Origin: Bacteroidales bacterium
GTDB lineage: Bacteria; Bacteroidota; Bacteroidia; Bacteroidales; Dysgonomonadaceae
Direction of reading: 5' to 3'
Assembly (NCBI GenBank): GCA_012728155.1
Contig: JAAYFR010000427.1
Location: forward strand, 1 to 6,979
Length of the DNA: 6,979 nt
A program made the translations under genes and the position numbers. A model generated the notes under the pieces. The model was given only the letters and a program-made list of their open reading frames with translations. It had not been told where the DNA came from and searched no databases. Of this stretch, positions 1 to 6,382 are shown one piece after another; position 1 is the first letter of the stretch, and each line of letters opens with the position of its first letter.

Positions 1-144
1 CGATTCAATATGGCAACACAAGAGTTCAACGCCTATATCCGTAAATTTCCACAGGTAATTTATGCAAAATGGTTTAAGTTTGAACCGAAAATCTATTTCG
101 AAGCGACTGCAGAAGCCCAAACCGCCCCTCAAGTTCAATTTTGA
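1..144 (+). CDS. lemA: LemA family protein, C-terminal end (5' truncated)
   Basis: Frame 1 is open from the first base of the window to a TGA at 142-144, giving 47 residues. They contain the C-terminal signature of LemA proteins: a phenylalanine-asparagine pair, then AYIRKFPQVI, then a tryptophan/phenylalanine/proline stretch (KWFKFEPKIYFEA), then an acidic/Ala/Gln tail ending APQVQF. LemA proteins are usually about 180-200 residues with an N-terminal membrane segment and a helical outer domain, so roughly three quarters lies upstream of the window. Their molecular role is poorly defined. The next gene encodes a TPM-domain protein, and lemA-TPM pairs are a common bacterial arrangement, which supports the call. 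The stop is 72 bp before the next start, compatible with one operon. Confidence in the family is high. The symbol follows the family, not a tested function. Confidence 0.88.
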   Translation, partial: RFNMATQEFNAYIRKFPQVIYAKWFKFEPKIYFEATAEAQTAPQVQF

Positions 145-216
145 GTGATTGCGGAAAAGGTCTGTAAGGATGTGGGGGGGAGTGCTAATCGAAAAACGAT
201 ATAAACGAATCAAACG

Positions 217-984
217 ATGGAGTTGTTGCGGAAAAGTAAATCTCTTTTCATAATCATACTTTTTTCTTCATTTGGGTTATCGGCACAGGATATTCCAGAG
301 CCAATGGTTCCTTACCGGCTGGTAAACGACTTTGCTGATATTTTCTCACCTACCGAAGAGAAAGCACTGGAGCAAAAACTGCGAAGCTACAACGACTCCA
401 CATCTACACAAATATACGTGGTTTCAGTGACCACCTTGGATGGATATTCCGCTTCTGATTGGGCTTTCAAGCTTGGTGAAAAATGGAAAATCGGACAAAA
501 GAGCAAAGACAACGGTGCTGTAATCCTTATCAAACCGAAGACCGAAAATAGCCGAGGGCAAGCTTTTATTGCCATCGGCTATGGGCTGGAAGCAAGGATC
601 AATGATGCCTATGCCGGTCGTATCGTGCGCAACGAAATGATTCCCTACTTTATGGATGAGGAGTACTTCAGCGGGGTGAATGCCGCTATCGATAAGATGA
701 TTACACGTCTCTCGGGAGAATTTATGGCGGATGACGAAGAAGAGTCATCCATCCCCGCTTTCGTGGCCATTATTGTGTTGATTGCTATCATCGTGTTACT
801 CTCAATTCTCTCCAAAGGAGGGAACCGTCATATCGGCGGGGGCGGCCACGGTACAACTTCGCGCCCTCTTTTTTTCCCTCCAATAAGTGGTGGGGGAAGA
901 GGGGGCGGTTTTGGCAGTGGGGGCGGCTTCGGAGGCGGAGGCGGAGGCAGATTCGGTGGTGGAGGCGCCGGTGGAAGCTGGTAA
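217..984 (+). CDS. TPM-domain (YgcG-like) membrane protein with glycine-rich C-terminal tail
   Basis: This is a 255-residue protein. Residues 1-23 form a signal peptide (basic start, hydrophobic FIIILFSSFGL core, likely cleavage after LSA). Residues about 34-165 are a TPM domain (formerly DUF477): it opens VNDFADIFSPTEEKALEQKL, followed by IYVVSVTTLDGYSASDWAFKLGEKWKIGQ, the DNGAVILI strand, and the AFIAIGYGLEARINDAYAGRI segment typical of the family. A membrane helix lies at about 180-198, followed by a basic linker and a glycine/phenylalanine-rich tail (225-255) ending GGSW, a common ending for this family. The predicted topology is an exported TPM domain held by one helix with the tail in the cytoplasm. 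TPM domains have been linked to phosphatase activity in plants and to photosystem II repair, but bacterial function is unsettled. It follows lemA and directly precedes miaA. There is no Shine-Dalgarno sequence before the ATG, which is usual in Bacteroidota. Confidence 0.9.
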   Translation: MELLRKSKSLFIIILFSSFGLSAQDIPEPMVPYRLVNDFADIFSPTEEKALEQKLRSYNDSTSTQIYVVSVTTLDGYSASDWAFKLGEKWKIGQKSKDNGAVILIKPKTENSRGQAFIAIGYGLEARINDAYAGRIVRNEMIPYFMDEEYFSGVNAAIDKMITRLSGEFMADDEEESSIPAFVAIIVLIAIIVLLSILSKGGNRHIGGGGHGTTSRPLFFPPISGGGRGGGFGSGGGFGGGGGGRFGGGGAGGSW

Positions 985-985
985 T

Positions 986-1906
986 ATGAATAAAATGAAA
1001 CTGATCACTCTCTTGGGTCCTACTGCAAGTGGAAAGACCGAATTTGCCGTACAATTGGCTTATGAAATTGATGCTGAAATCATCAGCGCCGACTCCCGTC
1101 AGGTATACCGCCAGATGGATATCGGAACCGGCAAAGACCTATCAGAATACACTGTAGCGGGGAGCTCCATTCCCTACCATCTTATCGATATCCGCGAACC
1201 GGGTGAGAAATATAACCTTTTCGACTATCAACACGATTTCCATAATGCCTACAGCGACATCCTCAACCGTCACAAAAGAGCCATCCTTTGCGGTGGTAGT
1301 GGCCTTTATATCGAATCGGTGCTGAAAGGCTATAATCTGCCTGATGTACCCGCCAACCCGAAATTAAGAGCACAATTGGGAGAAAAGTCTCTTGCAGAGT
1401 TGACCGCCATTCTAAAAAGTTACCGCCCACTTCATAATACCACCGATACCGACAGCAAGACAAGAGCGATCCGGGCAATCGAAATAGAAGAACAGAAATT
1501 GAGACAAACGAGTTCTACTACCATATTCCCACCTGTGGAGAGTCTGATTCTGGGGATGAACATCGACAGGGAAGTTCGTCGAGAAAAAATCACCGCGCGA
1601 CTACATACCCGGCTTCAGGAGGGAATGATTGAGGAAATAGAGAAAATACTCAATTCCGGAGTTTCACCCGAAGAGCTGATCTATTATGGGTTGGAATATA
1701 AATATGTAACGCTCTATGTGATTGGCAGCTTAAGCTACGAAGAGATGTATCGTCAATTAGAAATAGCCATCCATCAATTCGCAAAACGACAGATGACATG
1801 GTTCAGAGGCATGGAGCGCCGCGGATTGGCTATTCACTGGATAGACGCAAGCCTGTCGATGGAGCAAAAGATAGAACTGGCACACTCTTTTATAGCAAAA
1901 GAGTGA
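986..1906 (+). CDS. miaA: tRNA dimethylallyltransferase (MiaA)
   Basis: MiaA transfers the dimethylallyl group from DMAPP to N6 of A37 in tRNAs that read codons starting with U, the first step to i6A/ms2i6A. The 306-residue protein has the P-loop GPTASGKT at 11-18, the catalytic-base motif SADSRQ at 34-39 (Asp36), MDIGTGK at 44-50, HLIDI with EPGEKYNLFDY at 65-81, GGSGLYIE at 103-110, and the late RQMTWFR signature at 268-274. Length fits the family (about 300). I chose the ATG at 986, one base after the TPM stop; a second in-frame ATG at 995 is possible. The frame stays open upstream to an ATG at 887, but that stretch is only the shadow of the TPM glycine tail and lies before the P-loop where MiaA has no domain. 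The segment at 230-250 (IYYGLEYKYVTLYVIGSLSYEEM) differs from the usual GYRQ...YL.G form and may mark the second MiaA type found in Bacteroidales. Confidence 0.93.
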   Translation: MNKMKLITLLGPTASGKTEFAVQLAYEIDAEIISADSRQVYRQMDIGTGKDLSEYTVAGSSIPYHLIDIREPGEKYNLFDYQHDFHNAYSDILNRHKRAILCGGSGLYIESVLKGYNLPDVPANPKLRAQLGEKSLAELTAILKSYRPLHNTTDTDSKTRAIRAIEIEEQKLRQTSSTTIFPPVESLILGMNIDREVRREKITARLHTRLQEGMIEEIEKILNSGVSPEELIYYGLEYKYVTLYVIGSLSYEEMYRQLEIAIHQFAKRQMTWFRGMERRGLAIHWIDASLSMEQKIELAHSFIAKE

Positions 1907-1907
1907 A

Positions 1908-1937
1908 GGGTATAGATATTATATTTTCTATAATCCC
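1908..1937 (+). terminator. Weak AT-rich hairpin after miaA, possible terminator
   Basis: GGGTATAGA (1908-1916) can pair with TCTATA (1927-1932) and, after a two-base bulge, CCC (1935-1937), giving nine pairs with a 10-base loop two bases past the miaA stop. No T-run follows, so intrinsic termination is only suggested by its position at the end of the operon and before the next promoter. Confidence 0.3.
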
Positions 1938-1989
1938 ATTGAGAAATAAGAAAAACTAGATAAATGCATACAAATCGGCTTGAAAATTG

Positions 1990-1997
1990 TAATTTTG
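1990..1997 (+). promoter_or_regulatory. Bacteroidota-type -7 promoter box for lysA
   Basis: TAATTTTG is a perfect match to the TAnnTTTG -7 element used by the Bacteroidota primary sigma factor. No clear TTTG -33 box is present at the usual 19-21 bp upstream. The predicted transcript start is near 2003, giving a leader of about 75 bases to the lysA ATG at 2077. Confidence 0.6.
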
Positions 1998-2000
1998 TGG

Positions 2001-2049
2001 TTCGGGCAACAATGCACCCCCGAGTGAGGTTCGCAAGATGGTTCCCTCA
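2001..2049 (+). other. Structured lysA 5' leader: two tandem short hairpins
   Basis: Two stems can form back to back just after the predicted transcript start. In stem 1, TCGGG (2002-2006) pairs with CCCGA (2019-2023) around a 12-base loop, with a possible extra T-G pair. In stem 2, TGAGG (2025-2029) pairs with CCTCA (2045-2049) around a 15-base loop. The 7-mer CAACAAT occurs in loop 1 (2007-2013) and again just after stem 2 (2048-2054). The leader is far shorter than the lysine riboswitch (about 175 bases) and matches no riboswitch class I recognise. Regulation is inferred only from position. Confidence 0.3.
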
Positions 2050-2076
2050 ACAATCCAATTTTAACAACTAACAGGG

Positions 2077-3234
2077 ATGATTAAAGGAGTATTTCCCGTT
2101 GAGAAGTTCCACCAACTCAACACACCATTTTATTATTACGATATCGCACTATTACGTGCTACCCTCGAGACAATCAGAAGAGAGATCGAGCACAAGCCCT
2201 TTCATCTGCATTATGCAGTGAAAGCGAATGCCAATCCGCGCATTTTAAGAGAGATCTCCTCATTTGGATTTGGAGCCGACTGCGTGAGCGGAAACGAAAT
2301 ATTAAGAGCGTTAGAATGCGGGTTTACCCCAAATAAGATTGTTTTTGCCGGTGTGGGGAAAACCGACCGGGAAATGGAAATTGGACTCGATAACAATATC
2401 TTCTGTTTTAACGTTGAATCAATTCCCGAGCTCGAAGTACTCAACGCAATCGCATCCAAAAAAGGCAAAACGGCAAAGGTGGCGCTCCGCATCAATCCCA
2501 ATATCGATGCGCATACCCACAAATACATCACTACCGGACTGACAGAAAACAAGTTCGGCATCAACGAACAGGATCTTCCACAAATATTGAAGCTGATGAA
2601 GAGTTTGATGAATCTGCAACTGATCGGTATCCATTTCCATATCGGTTCTCAGATCACCAATCTCACATCGTTTGAAGACCTTTGTGTAAAAGTGAAGGAG
2701 CTGCAAGAATGGTTCAACAGAAAAGAGATCAATCTCCCTATCATCAATGTAGGAGGAGGATTGGGAATAAACTATCAACATCCTAACCATATTCCGATGG
2801 CGGATTTCGAATCCTATTTTCGACTTTTTAAGAAAAATCTACAACTACAACCAAATCAAGAGCTGCATTTCGAACTGGGACGCGCCGTCGTGGCACCCTG
2901 TGGCTCTCTCATATCTCGGGTGCTCTTCGTAAAAGAGGGTATCAAGAAAAAATTCCTGATCTTGGATGCAGGGATGAACGATTTGATACGCCCAGCCCTC
3001 TACCAAGCCTTTCACCATATTGAGAATATCACCTCCAACAAAGAAGCGGCACTTTACGATGTAGTGGGTCCTATCTGTGAATCGAGCGATCTGTTCGCCG
3101 AACAGATTATGCTTGACGAAAGTGCCCGGGGAGACCTGATCTCCATCCGCTCCGCCGGTGCGTACGGAGAGACCATGGCATCCCAATACAATTGTCGCAA
3201 CTTACCCCTATCCTATTTTTCCGATCAACTTTAA
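2077..3234 (+). CDS. lysA: Diaminopimelate decarboxylase (LysA)
   Basis: LysA removes CO2 from meso-diaminopimelate to make L-lysine, the last step of the diaminopimelate pathway, in the cytoplasm with PLP. The 385-residue protein is a fold-type III (alanine-racemase-like) decarboxylase. The N-terminal barrel carries the PLP lysine in HYAVKANANP (Lys49), GIHFHIGSQ with His188, and the phosphate-binding NVGGGLG loop (226-228). The C-terminal beta domain has ELGRAVV (266-272), LDAGMNDLIRPALYQ (296-310), the active-site CESSD (Cys334, Glu335) and SAGAYGETMASQYN (359-372), the substrate and second PLP-contact region. Length is usual for Bacteroidales LysA, slightly shorter than the roughly 420 residues of many bacteria. 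The GADCVSGNE and CESSD motifs separate it from arginine, ornithine and carboxynorspermidine decarboxylases. No aspartokinase gene adjoins it here. A -7 box and short leader precede it, and the glycosyltransferase starts 3 bp after its stop. Confidence 0.95.
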   Translation: MIKGVFPVEKFHQLNTPFYYYDIALLRATLETIRREIEHKPFHLHYAVKANANPRILREISSFGFGADCVSGNEILRALECGFTPNKIVFAGVGKTDREMEIGLDNNIFCFNVESIPELEVLNAIASKKGKTAKVALRINPNIDAHTHKYITTGLTENKFGINEQDLPQILKLMKSLMNLQLIGIHFHIGSQITNLTSFEDLCVKVKELQEWFNRKEINLPIINVGGGLGINYQHPNHIPMADFESYFRLFKKNLQLQPNQELHFELGRAVVAPCGSLISRVLFVKEGIKKKFLILDAGMNDLIRPALYQAFHHIENITSNKEAALYDVVGPICESSDLFAEQIMLDESARGDLISIRSAGAYGETMASQYNCRNLPLSYFSDQL

Positions 3235-3237
3235 ATT

Positions 3238-4398
3238 ATGACAATCGACCACCTCACATCGACAGAATGGATACTGGGAAGCACTCTATTATGCTGCTTC
3301 CTGGTACAACTTTTCTTCTGGTTATTTTTCTATAAACGGCCCCATAGCTACCAAAAGAAAAGAGGCGAGATATCCCTGCCTGATGAAAAACTACCCGCTA
3401 TCTCCGTTATTGTCACCTCCAAAAATAGTGCGGAGGAGTTAGCACAAAACCTGCCATTCATCATTGAACAGGATTATCCCGATTTTGAAGTCATTATTGT
3501 CAACAGAGGTTCTACCGATGACACCGACATGGTGTTGAAAGCTGCGGATCAAAAATATCCCCGCCTTTATCATACCTATGTGCCGGCGGAGGCCGACGGT
3601 ATCAATGAAAAGAAACTGGCACTCACATTGGGCATAAAGGCAGCTAAGAACGATTATTTACTATTTACCGAAGCCTATTGCAGACCCAGCTCTGAACACT
3701 GGATAAGAGAATTTGGAAAAGAATTTTCTCAAGGCAAAGAGGTTGTCTTAGGTTTCAGCCGGTTAGAGGTTCCTAAAAAAAGAGTAATGCGGGGTTTTAT
3801 GCTCTATGACAACCTTATCTTTCAACTGAAATTTCTTTCCATGGCACTACTCGGTAAGCCATTCATGGGTGATGGACGCAACTTGGCTTATAAAAAAGAG
3901 CTCTTTTTCAAACATAAAGGATTCTCGCCCATATTGAATTTAGAGGGGGGGGAAGACGATCTCTATATCAACAGAATCGCTCCTAAAAAAAATACAGGCG
4001 TAGTGCTTTCCAAAGAGAGCATGACCGAGACTGATAGCATAACCCATTTTTCTACATGGCGTACCATAAAGTCGCGATATCTCTATTCAAAACAATTTTA
4101 TAAAGGATTCTCATTTCGACTGTTTGGTCTCGAAACATTCTCTAAATATTTTTTTTATCTCTCATTGATTTGTGCCATCACACTGGGAATAACAACTGGA
4201 AACCATATAGTGACAATTCTTTCCCTATTACTTTTTACACTCAGATACGCAGTACAATGGAGAGTAATTACCCTAAACAGCCGTCTCTTTGGTGCAGGGA
4301 AATATCATGTCAACCTCCCTTTTTATGATATCTTCCAACCTATTAGCAACGCCTGCTTCAGAAGATATGCCATCAAACGGAACCGGAAGAGGAGATAA
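3238..4398 (+). CDS. Membrane-anchored family 2 glycosyltransferase
   Basis: This is a 386-residue protein. There is one N-terminal membrane helix (about 12-32), a GT2 (GT-A fold) catalytic domain from about 54 to 280, and two membrane helices near the C-terminus (about 303-320 and 323-340), followed by a very basic tail (KRNRKRR). GT2 landmarks are PAISVIVTSKNSAEEL at the start, IEQDYPDFEVIIVNRGSTDDT (77-96) at the nucleotide site, DGRNLAYKK (212-220), and the acidic EGGEDDLYINR (236-246), which probably holds the catalytic base. The DxD metal-site position reads LLFTEAYC (141-148), with Glu in place of the first Asp and Tyr in place of the second. The sugar donor and acceptor are unknown; a lipid-linked or envelope glycan substrate is inferred from the membrane anchoring. 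The start lies 3 bp after lysA, so co-transcription is likely. An eight-G run at 3945-3952 lies within the EGGE codons. Confidence 0.88.
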   Translation: MTIDHLTSTEWILGSTLLCCFLVQLFFWLFFYKRPHSYQKKRGEISLPDEKLPAISVIVTSKNSAEELAQNLPFIIEQDYPDFEVIIVNRGSTDDTDMVLKAADQKYPRLYHTYVPAEADGINEKKLALTLGIKAAKNDYLLFTEAYCRPSSEHWIREFGKEFSQGKEVVLGFSRLEVPKKRVMRGFMLYDNLIFQLKFLSMALLGKPFMGDGRNLAYKKELFFKHKGFSPILNLEGGEDDLYINRIAPKKNTGVVLSKESMTETDSITHFSTWRTIKSRYLYSKQFYKGFSFRLFGLETFSKYFFYLSLICAITLGITTGNHIVTILSLLLFTLRYAVQWRVITLNSRLFGAGKYHVNLPFYDIFQPISNACFRRYAIKRNRKRR

Positions 4399-4509
4399 AT
4401 ACGAAATTAAAGCCATTCATAGCGAAAAAGAGAGATACCATAGAGGGCGTTTGAAGGGAGAGAACAGGCCAATCTGTCAGTCAAGAACACTCTGTATAAG
4501 AGAGACAGG

Positions 4510-4553
4510 GTTAAATCGGGTTAATCACTCTTCGTTTGCGTTAAAAGTGTTAA
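4510..4553 (+). repeat. Helically phased GTTAA direct repeats upstream of htrA
   Basis: GTTAA occurs at 4510, 4520, 4540 and 4549, so start-to-start spacings are 10, 20 and 9 bp, close to whole turns of the helix. The first pair is embedded in GGGTTAA and CGGGTTAA, the second in GCGTTAA and GTGTTAA. The block ends about 40 bp before the -7 box. Direct half-sites at 10-11 bp are the usual geometry for OmpR/PhoB-type response regulators, so an operator is plausible. The identity of any regulator is inference. Confidence 0.35.
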
Positions 4554-4594
4554 AGAGCCTGGCGACAGCAAAAAAAAATGCATATTATTTGCCA

Positions 4595-4602
4595 TATATT
4601 TG
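4595..4602 (+). promoter_or_regulatory. Bacteroidota-type -7 promoter box for htrA
   Basis: TATATTTG is a perfect TAnnTTTG match, 45 bp before the htrA ATG, predicting a transcript start near 4608 and a leader of about 40 bases. No TTTG -33 box is seen at the expected spacing (that position is an A-run), which could make the promoter depend on an activator bound at the upstream repeats. Confidence 0.6.
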
Positions 4603-4646
4603 TAGCGTTGTATAATAATTAATGATAAATTCAACAGACAAAGAAT

Positions 4647-6179
4647 ATGAACAAGGGAAATAGTAAAAACGTATTCATCATCGTATTGGTAGCAATTGTA
4701 AGTTCAGTTGTCACCCTATTAGGTTATAATGTTATCAGTAAGCAGAACGAAAATAATAGATCCTCCCTCTTATCAGGAGATGGAATTTCAAAAGAGGTCA
4801 GCGCTTACGCCAACTCTTTTGAACAGGAGAAAAATGTAGTGCTTACCAATCTCACCACATCCGAAGGATATCCCGATTTTACAGAAGCAGCAGCTAAATC
4901 GGTAGATGGAGTTGTACACGTAAAAACAACAACAATAAGTCAACAGCAATATATCAATCCGTTCGACTTCTTCTTCGGATTTGGTGATCGCATGCCTTCT
5001 CAACCACGCGAGCAGGTTGGCTTCGGATCAGGAGTAATCATCTCCAAAGATGGTTATATCATCACCAATAACCATGTGGTAAGAAACGCCACTGAAGTAT
5101 CGGTCACACTCAACGACAACAAGGAGTATTCCGCAAAAGTTGTCGGAACAGACCCCAAGAGTGATATTGCCCTGCTGAAGATAGAGGGAGAGGATTTCCC
5201 CTATCTCACTTTCGGGAATTCCGATGCACTTCAGGTAGGAGAATGGGTGCTGGCGGTTGGGAATCCGTTCAATCTCACCTCTACGGTTACGGCAGGTATT
5301 GTAAGTGCCAAGAACAGGGGCAACGTAATGGGTGGAGCAAATGACATCCAGGCATTTATTCAGATCGATGCAGCCGTCAACCCCGGAAACAGCGGTGGAG
5401 CACTGGTTAATACACGTGGAGAACTGGTAGGAATCAATACCGCTATTTACTCTCAGACAGGTAATTTCGCTGGTTATGCTTTTGCCGTACCCATCTCCAT
5501 CGCAGGAAAAATAGCAGCCGACCTGAAAGAATATGGCACCGTACAACGCGCACTATTGGGAATTCAGGTGCTCAACATAGAAGAAATGAGGCGCCAGGAT
5601 CCGGAAAAAGCCCGAGAACTATCACAAATCAAAGGAGTTGTGGTGGATGGCTTTAGCGACCGAAGTGCGGCTAAATCAGCCGGCATCCAAAAGGGAGACG
5701 TAATTACTGCTATCAACAATGTGGCTATCCGCAATTTCGCTGAATTACAAAGCCAGTTGAACAGGTATCGCCCTGGAGACAAAGTAAGTGTGACGATTAA
5801 CCGCAATGGCGACAATCGTTCACTCAACGTGGAATTGACAAACGACGAAGGAAATACCGAAATAACAAAAGCTTCCACTGCAGTAAGCTCTTTGGGCGCC
5901 AAATTCAAACAAATATCCGACGAGAGAAAAAAATCATTGGGCATCTCAAGCGGTATTGAAGTGGAAAGTGTAGAAAGCAACGGGCTTTTCAAAAAAGAGG
6001 GAATCAACAAGGGATTCATCATCATGAGGATCAATAATACAGCTGTCAATAGCGAAAGTGATGTGGCTAATATCGTAGCGGCCACCAACACCAGTCAAGA
6101 TAAAGTATTGCTTGTTGCCGGTTTTTATCCTAATGGAAGAACGCAATATATTGCCATTGATTTGACAAATAATCAATAG
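4647..6179 (+). CDS. htrA: HtrA/DegP-type periplasmic serine protease with two PDZ domains
   Basis: Members of this family degrade or refold damaged envelope proteins. The 510-residue protein has an N-terminal hydrophobic segment (about 8-27) after a basic start, acting as a signal peptide or membrane anchor. A trypsin-like domain follows (about 80-295) with the full catalytic triad: His143 in ITNNHVV, Asp173 in KSDIALLKI and Ser249 in NPGNSGGALV. PDZ1 spans about 303-400 (LLGIQV start, GVVVDGFSDRSAAKSAGIQKGDVITAIN core, split here as VVVDGF 331-336 and AGIQKGDVI 345-353). PDZ2 spans about 415-508 and is more divergent. The loop at 99-122 (YINPFDFFFGFGDRMP) matches the LA-loop position that controls oligomer and activity states. 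Length is typical for Bacteroidota DegP/DegQ. It has its own promoter and upstream repeats, and is followed by a strong hairpin. DegP versus DegQ versus DegS cannot be settled from sequence, but two PDZ domains argue against DegS. Confidence 0.95.
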   Translation: MNKGNSKNVFIIVLVAIVSSVVTLLGYNVISKQNENNRSSLLSGDGISKEVSAYANSFEQEKNVVLTNLTTSEGYPDFTEAAAKSVDGVVHVKTTTISQQQYINPFDFFFGFGDRMPSQPREQVGFGSGVIISKDGYIITNNHVVRNATEVSVTLNDNKEYSAKVVGTDPKSDIALLKIEGEDFPYLTFGNSDALQVGEWVLAVGNPFNLTSTVTAGIVSAKNRGNVMGGANDIQAFIQIDAAVNPGNSGGALVNTRGELVGINTAIYSQTGNFAGYAFAVPISIAGKIAADLKEYGTVQRALLGIQVLNIEEMRRQDPEKARELSQIKGVVVDGFSDRSAAKSAGIQKGDVITAINNVAIRNFAELQSQLNRYRPGDKVSVTINRNGDNRSLNVELTNDEGNTEITKASTAVSSLGAKFKQISDERKKSLGISSGIEVESVESNGLFKKEGINKGFIIMRINNTAVNSESDVANIVAATNTSQDKVLLVAGFYPNGRTQYIAIDLTNNQ

Positions 6180-6181
6180 GT

Positions 6182-6195
6182 CTTTATTAATAAAG
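6182..6195 (+). repeat. Perfect 14-bp AT-rich palindrome after htrA
   Basis: CTTTATTAATAAAG is a perfect palindrome two bases past the htrA stop. As RNA it would form only a small, weak hairpin. It could also be a protein-binding site or a chance result of AT-rich sequence. Confidence 0.3.
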
Positions 6196-6244
6196 GTTAA
6201 TTCCGACTTTTTCAGTAACAAATAAGTAGTTACTTGTGTTTTAT

Positions 6245-6281
6245 AACAAAGGAATGGGGTATTGTGCCAGATTCCTTTGTT
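6245..6281 (+). terminator. Strong hairpin between htrA and rpoD, probable terminator
   Basis: AACAAAGGAAT (6245-6255) and ATTCCTTTGTT (6271-6281) form a perfect 11-bp inverted repeat around a 15-base loop, 65 bases after the htrA stop and before the rpoD promoter. The 3' arm is T-rich but no long T-run follows. Position and stem quality favour a terminator for htrA transcripts. An mRNA 3' stabilising hairpin or a binding site remains possible. Confidence 0.55.
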
Positions 6282-6326
6282 CATAGTGTATGAGAGGGGT
6301 TTTATCACAATATCAAAAATAATTTG

Positions 6327-6334
6327 TATTTTTG
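6327..6334 (+). promoter_or_regulatory. Bacteroidota-type -7 promoter box for rpoD
   Basis: TATTTTTG is a perfect TAnnTTTG match 48 bp before the rpoD ATG, predicting transcript start near 6340 in the C-rich CACCCCCAAT stretch. The -33 position has GTTTTATC rather than TTTG, so that box is poor. This gives rpoD its own promoter, separated from htrA by the 6245-6281 hairpin. Confidence 0.65.
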
Positions 6335-6382
6335 CACCCCCAATATTGCATCACAAGTCAACTTAGTAAGGATTAGTTATAA

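Larger units (their letters stand above)
4399..4646 (+). other. Intergenic region before htrA, no gene
   Basis: This 248-bp gap holds no convincing gene. A frame that starts inside the glycosyltransferase (4289) and runs to 4615 has no recognisable domain, and its first third is overlap. The first 100 bases show only weak pairing, for example CTGTC (4474-4478) with GACAG (4504-4508). The second half carries the phased GTTAA repeats, a nine-A run (4570-4578) and the htrA promoter. Confidence 0.6.

Noticed and set aside
174..180. Seven-G run between lemA and the TPM gene as a phase-variable promoter spacer
   Set aside because: No promoter boxes flank it at useful spacing, and seven bases is short for a contingency tract.
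887..985. N-terminal extension of MiaA from an upstream in-frame ATG at 887
   Set aside because: The extra 33 codons are the +1/+2 shadow of the TPM glycine-rich tail, giving an Ala/Glu/Val low-complexity peptide. MiaA proteins begin a few residues before the P-loop, and the ATG at 986 fits that.
788..1054. Minus-strand open frames across the glycine-rich tail
   Set aside because: They arise because GGN-rich codons read on the reverse strand lack stops. They show no domain, and the plus-strand TPM reading has clear family motifs.
2001..2076. Lysine riboswitch (L-box) before lysA
   Set aside because: The leader is about 75 bases, whereas the L-box needs about 175 with a five-helix junction. 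None of its conserved core was recognised.
4289..4615. Possible 108-residue gene overlapping the end of the glycosyltransferase
   Set aside because: It begins inside the glycosyltransferase in another frame, shows no domain, and its 3' part runs through the repeat and promoter region of htrA.
4589..4616. Sigma70-like promoter (TTGCCA, 16 bp, TATAAT) before htrA
   Set aside because: It resembles the E. coli consensus, but Bacteroidota primary sigma factors use TAnnTTTG, and a perfect copy overlaps it at 4595-4602. In an AT-rich gap the match is likely chance.
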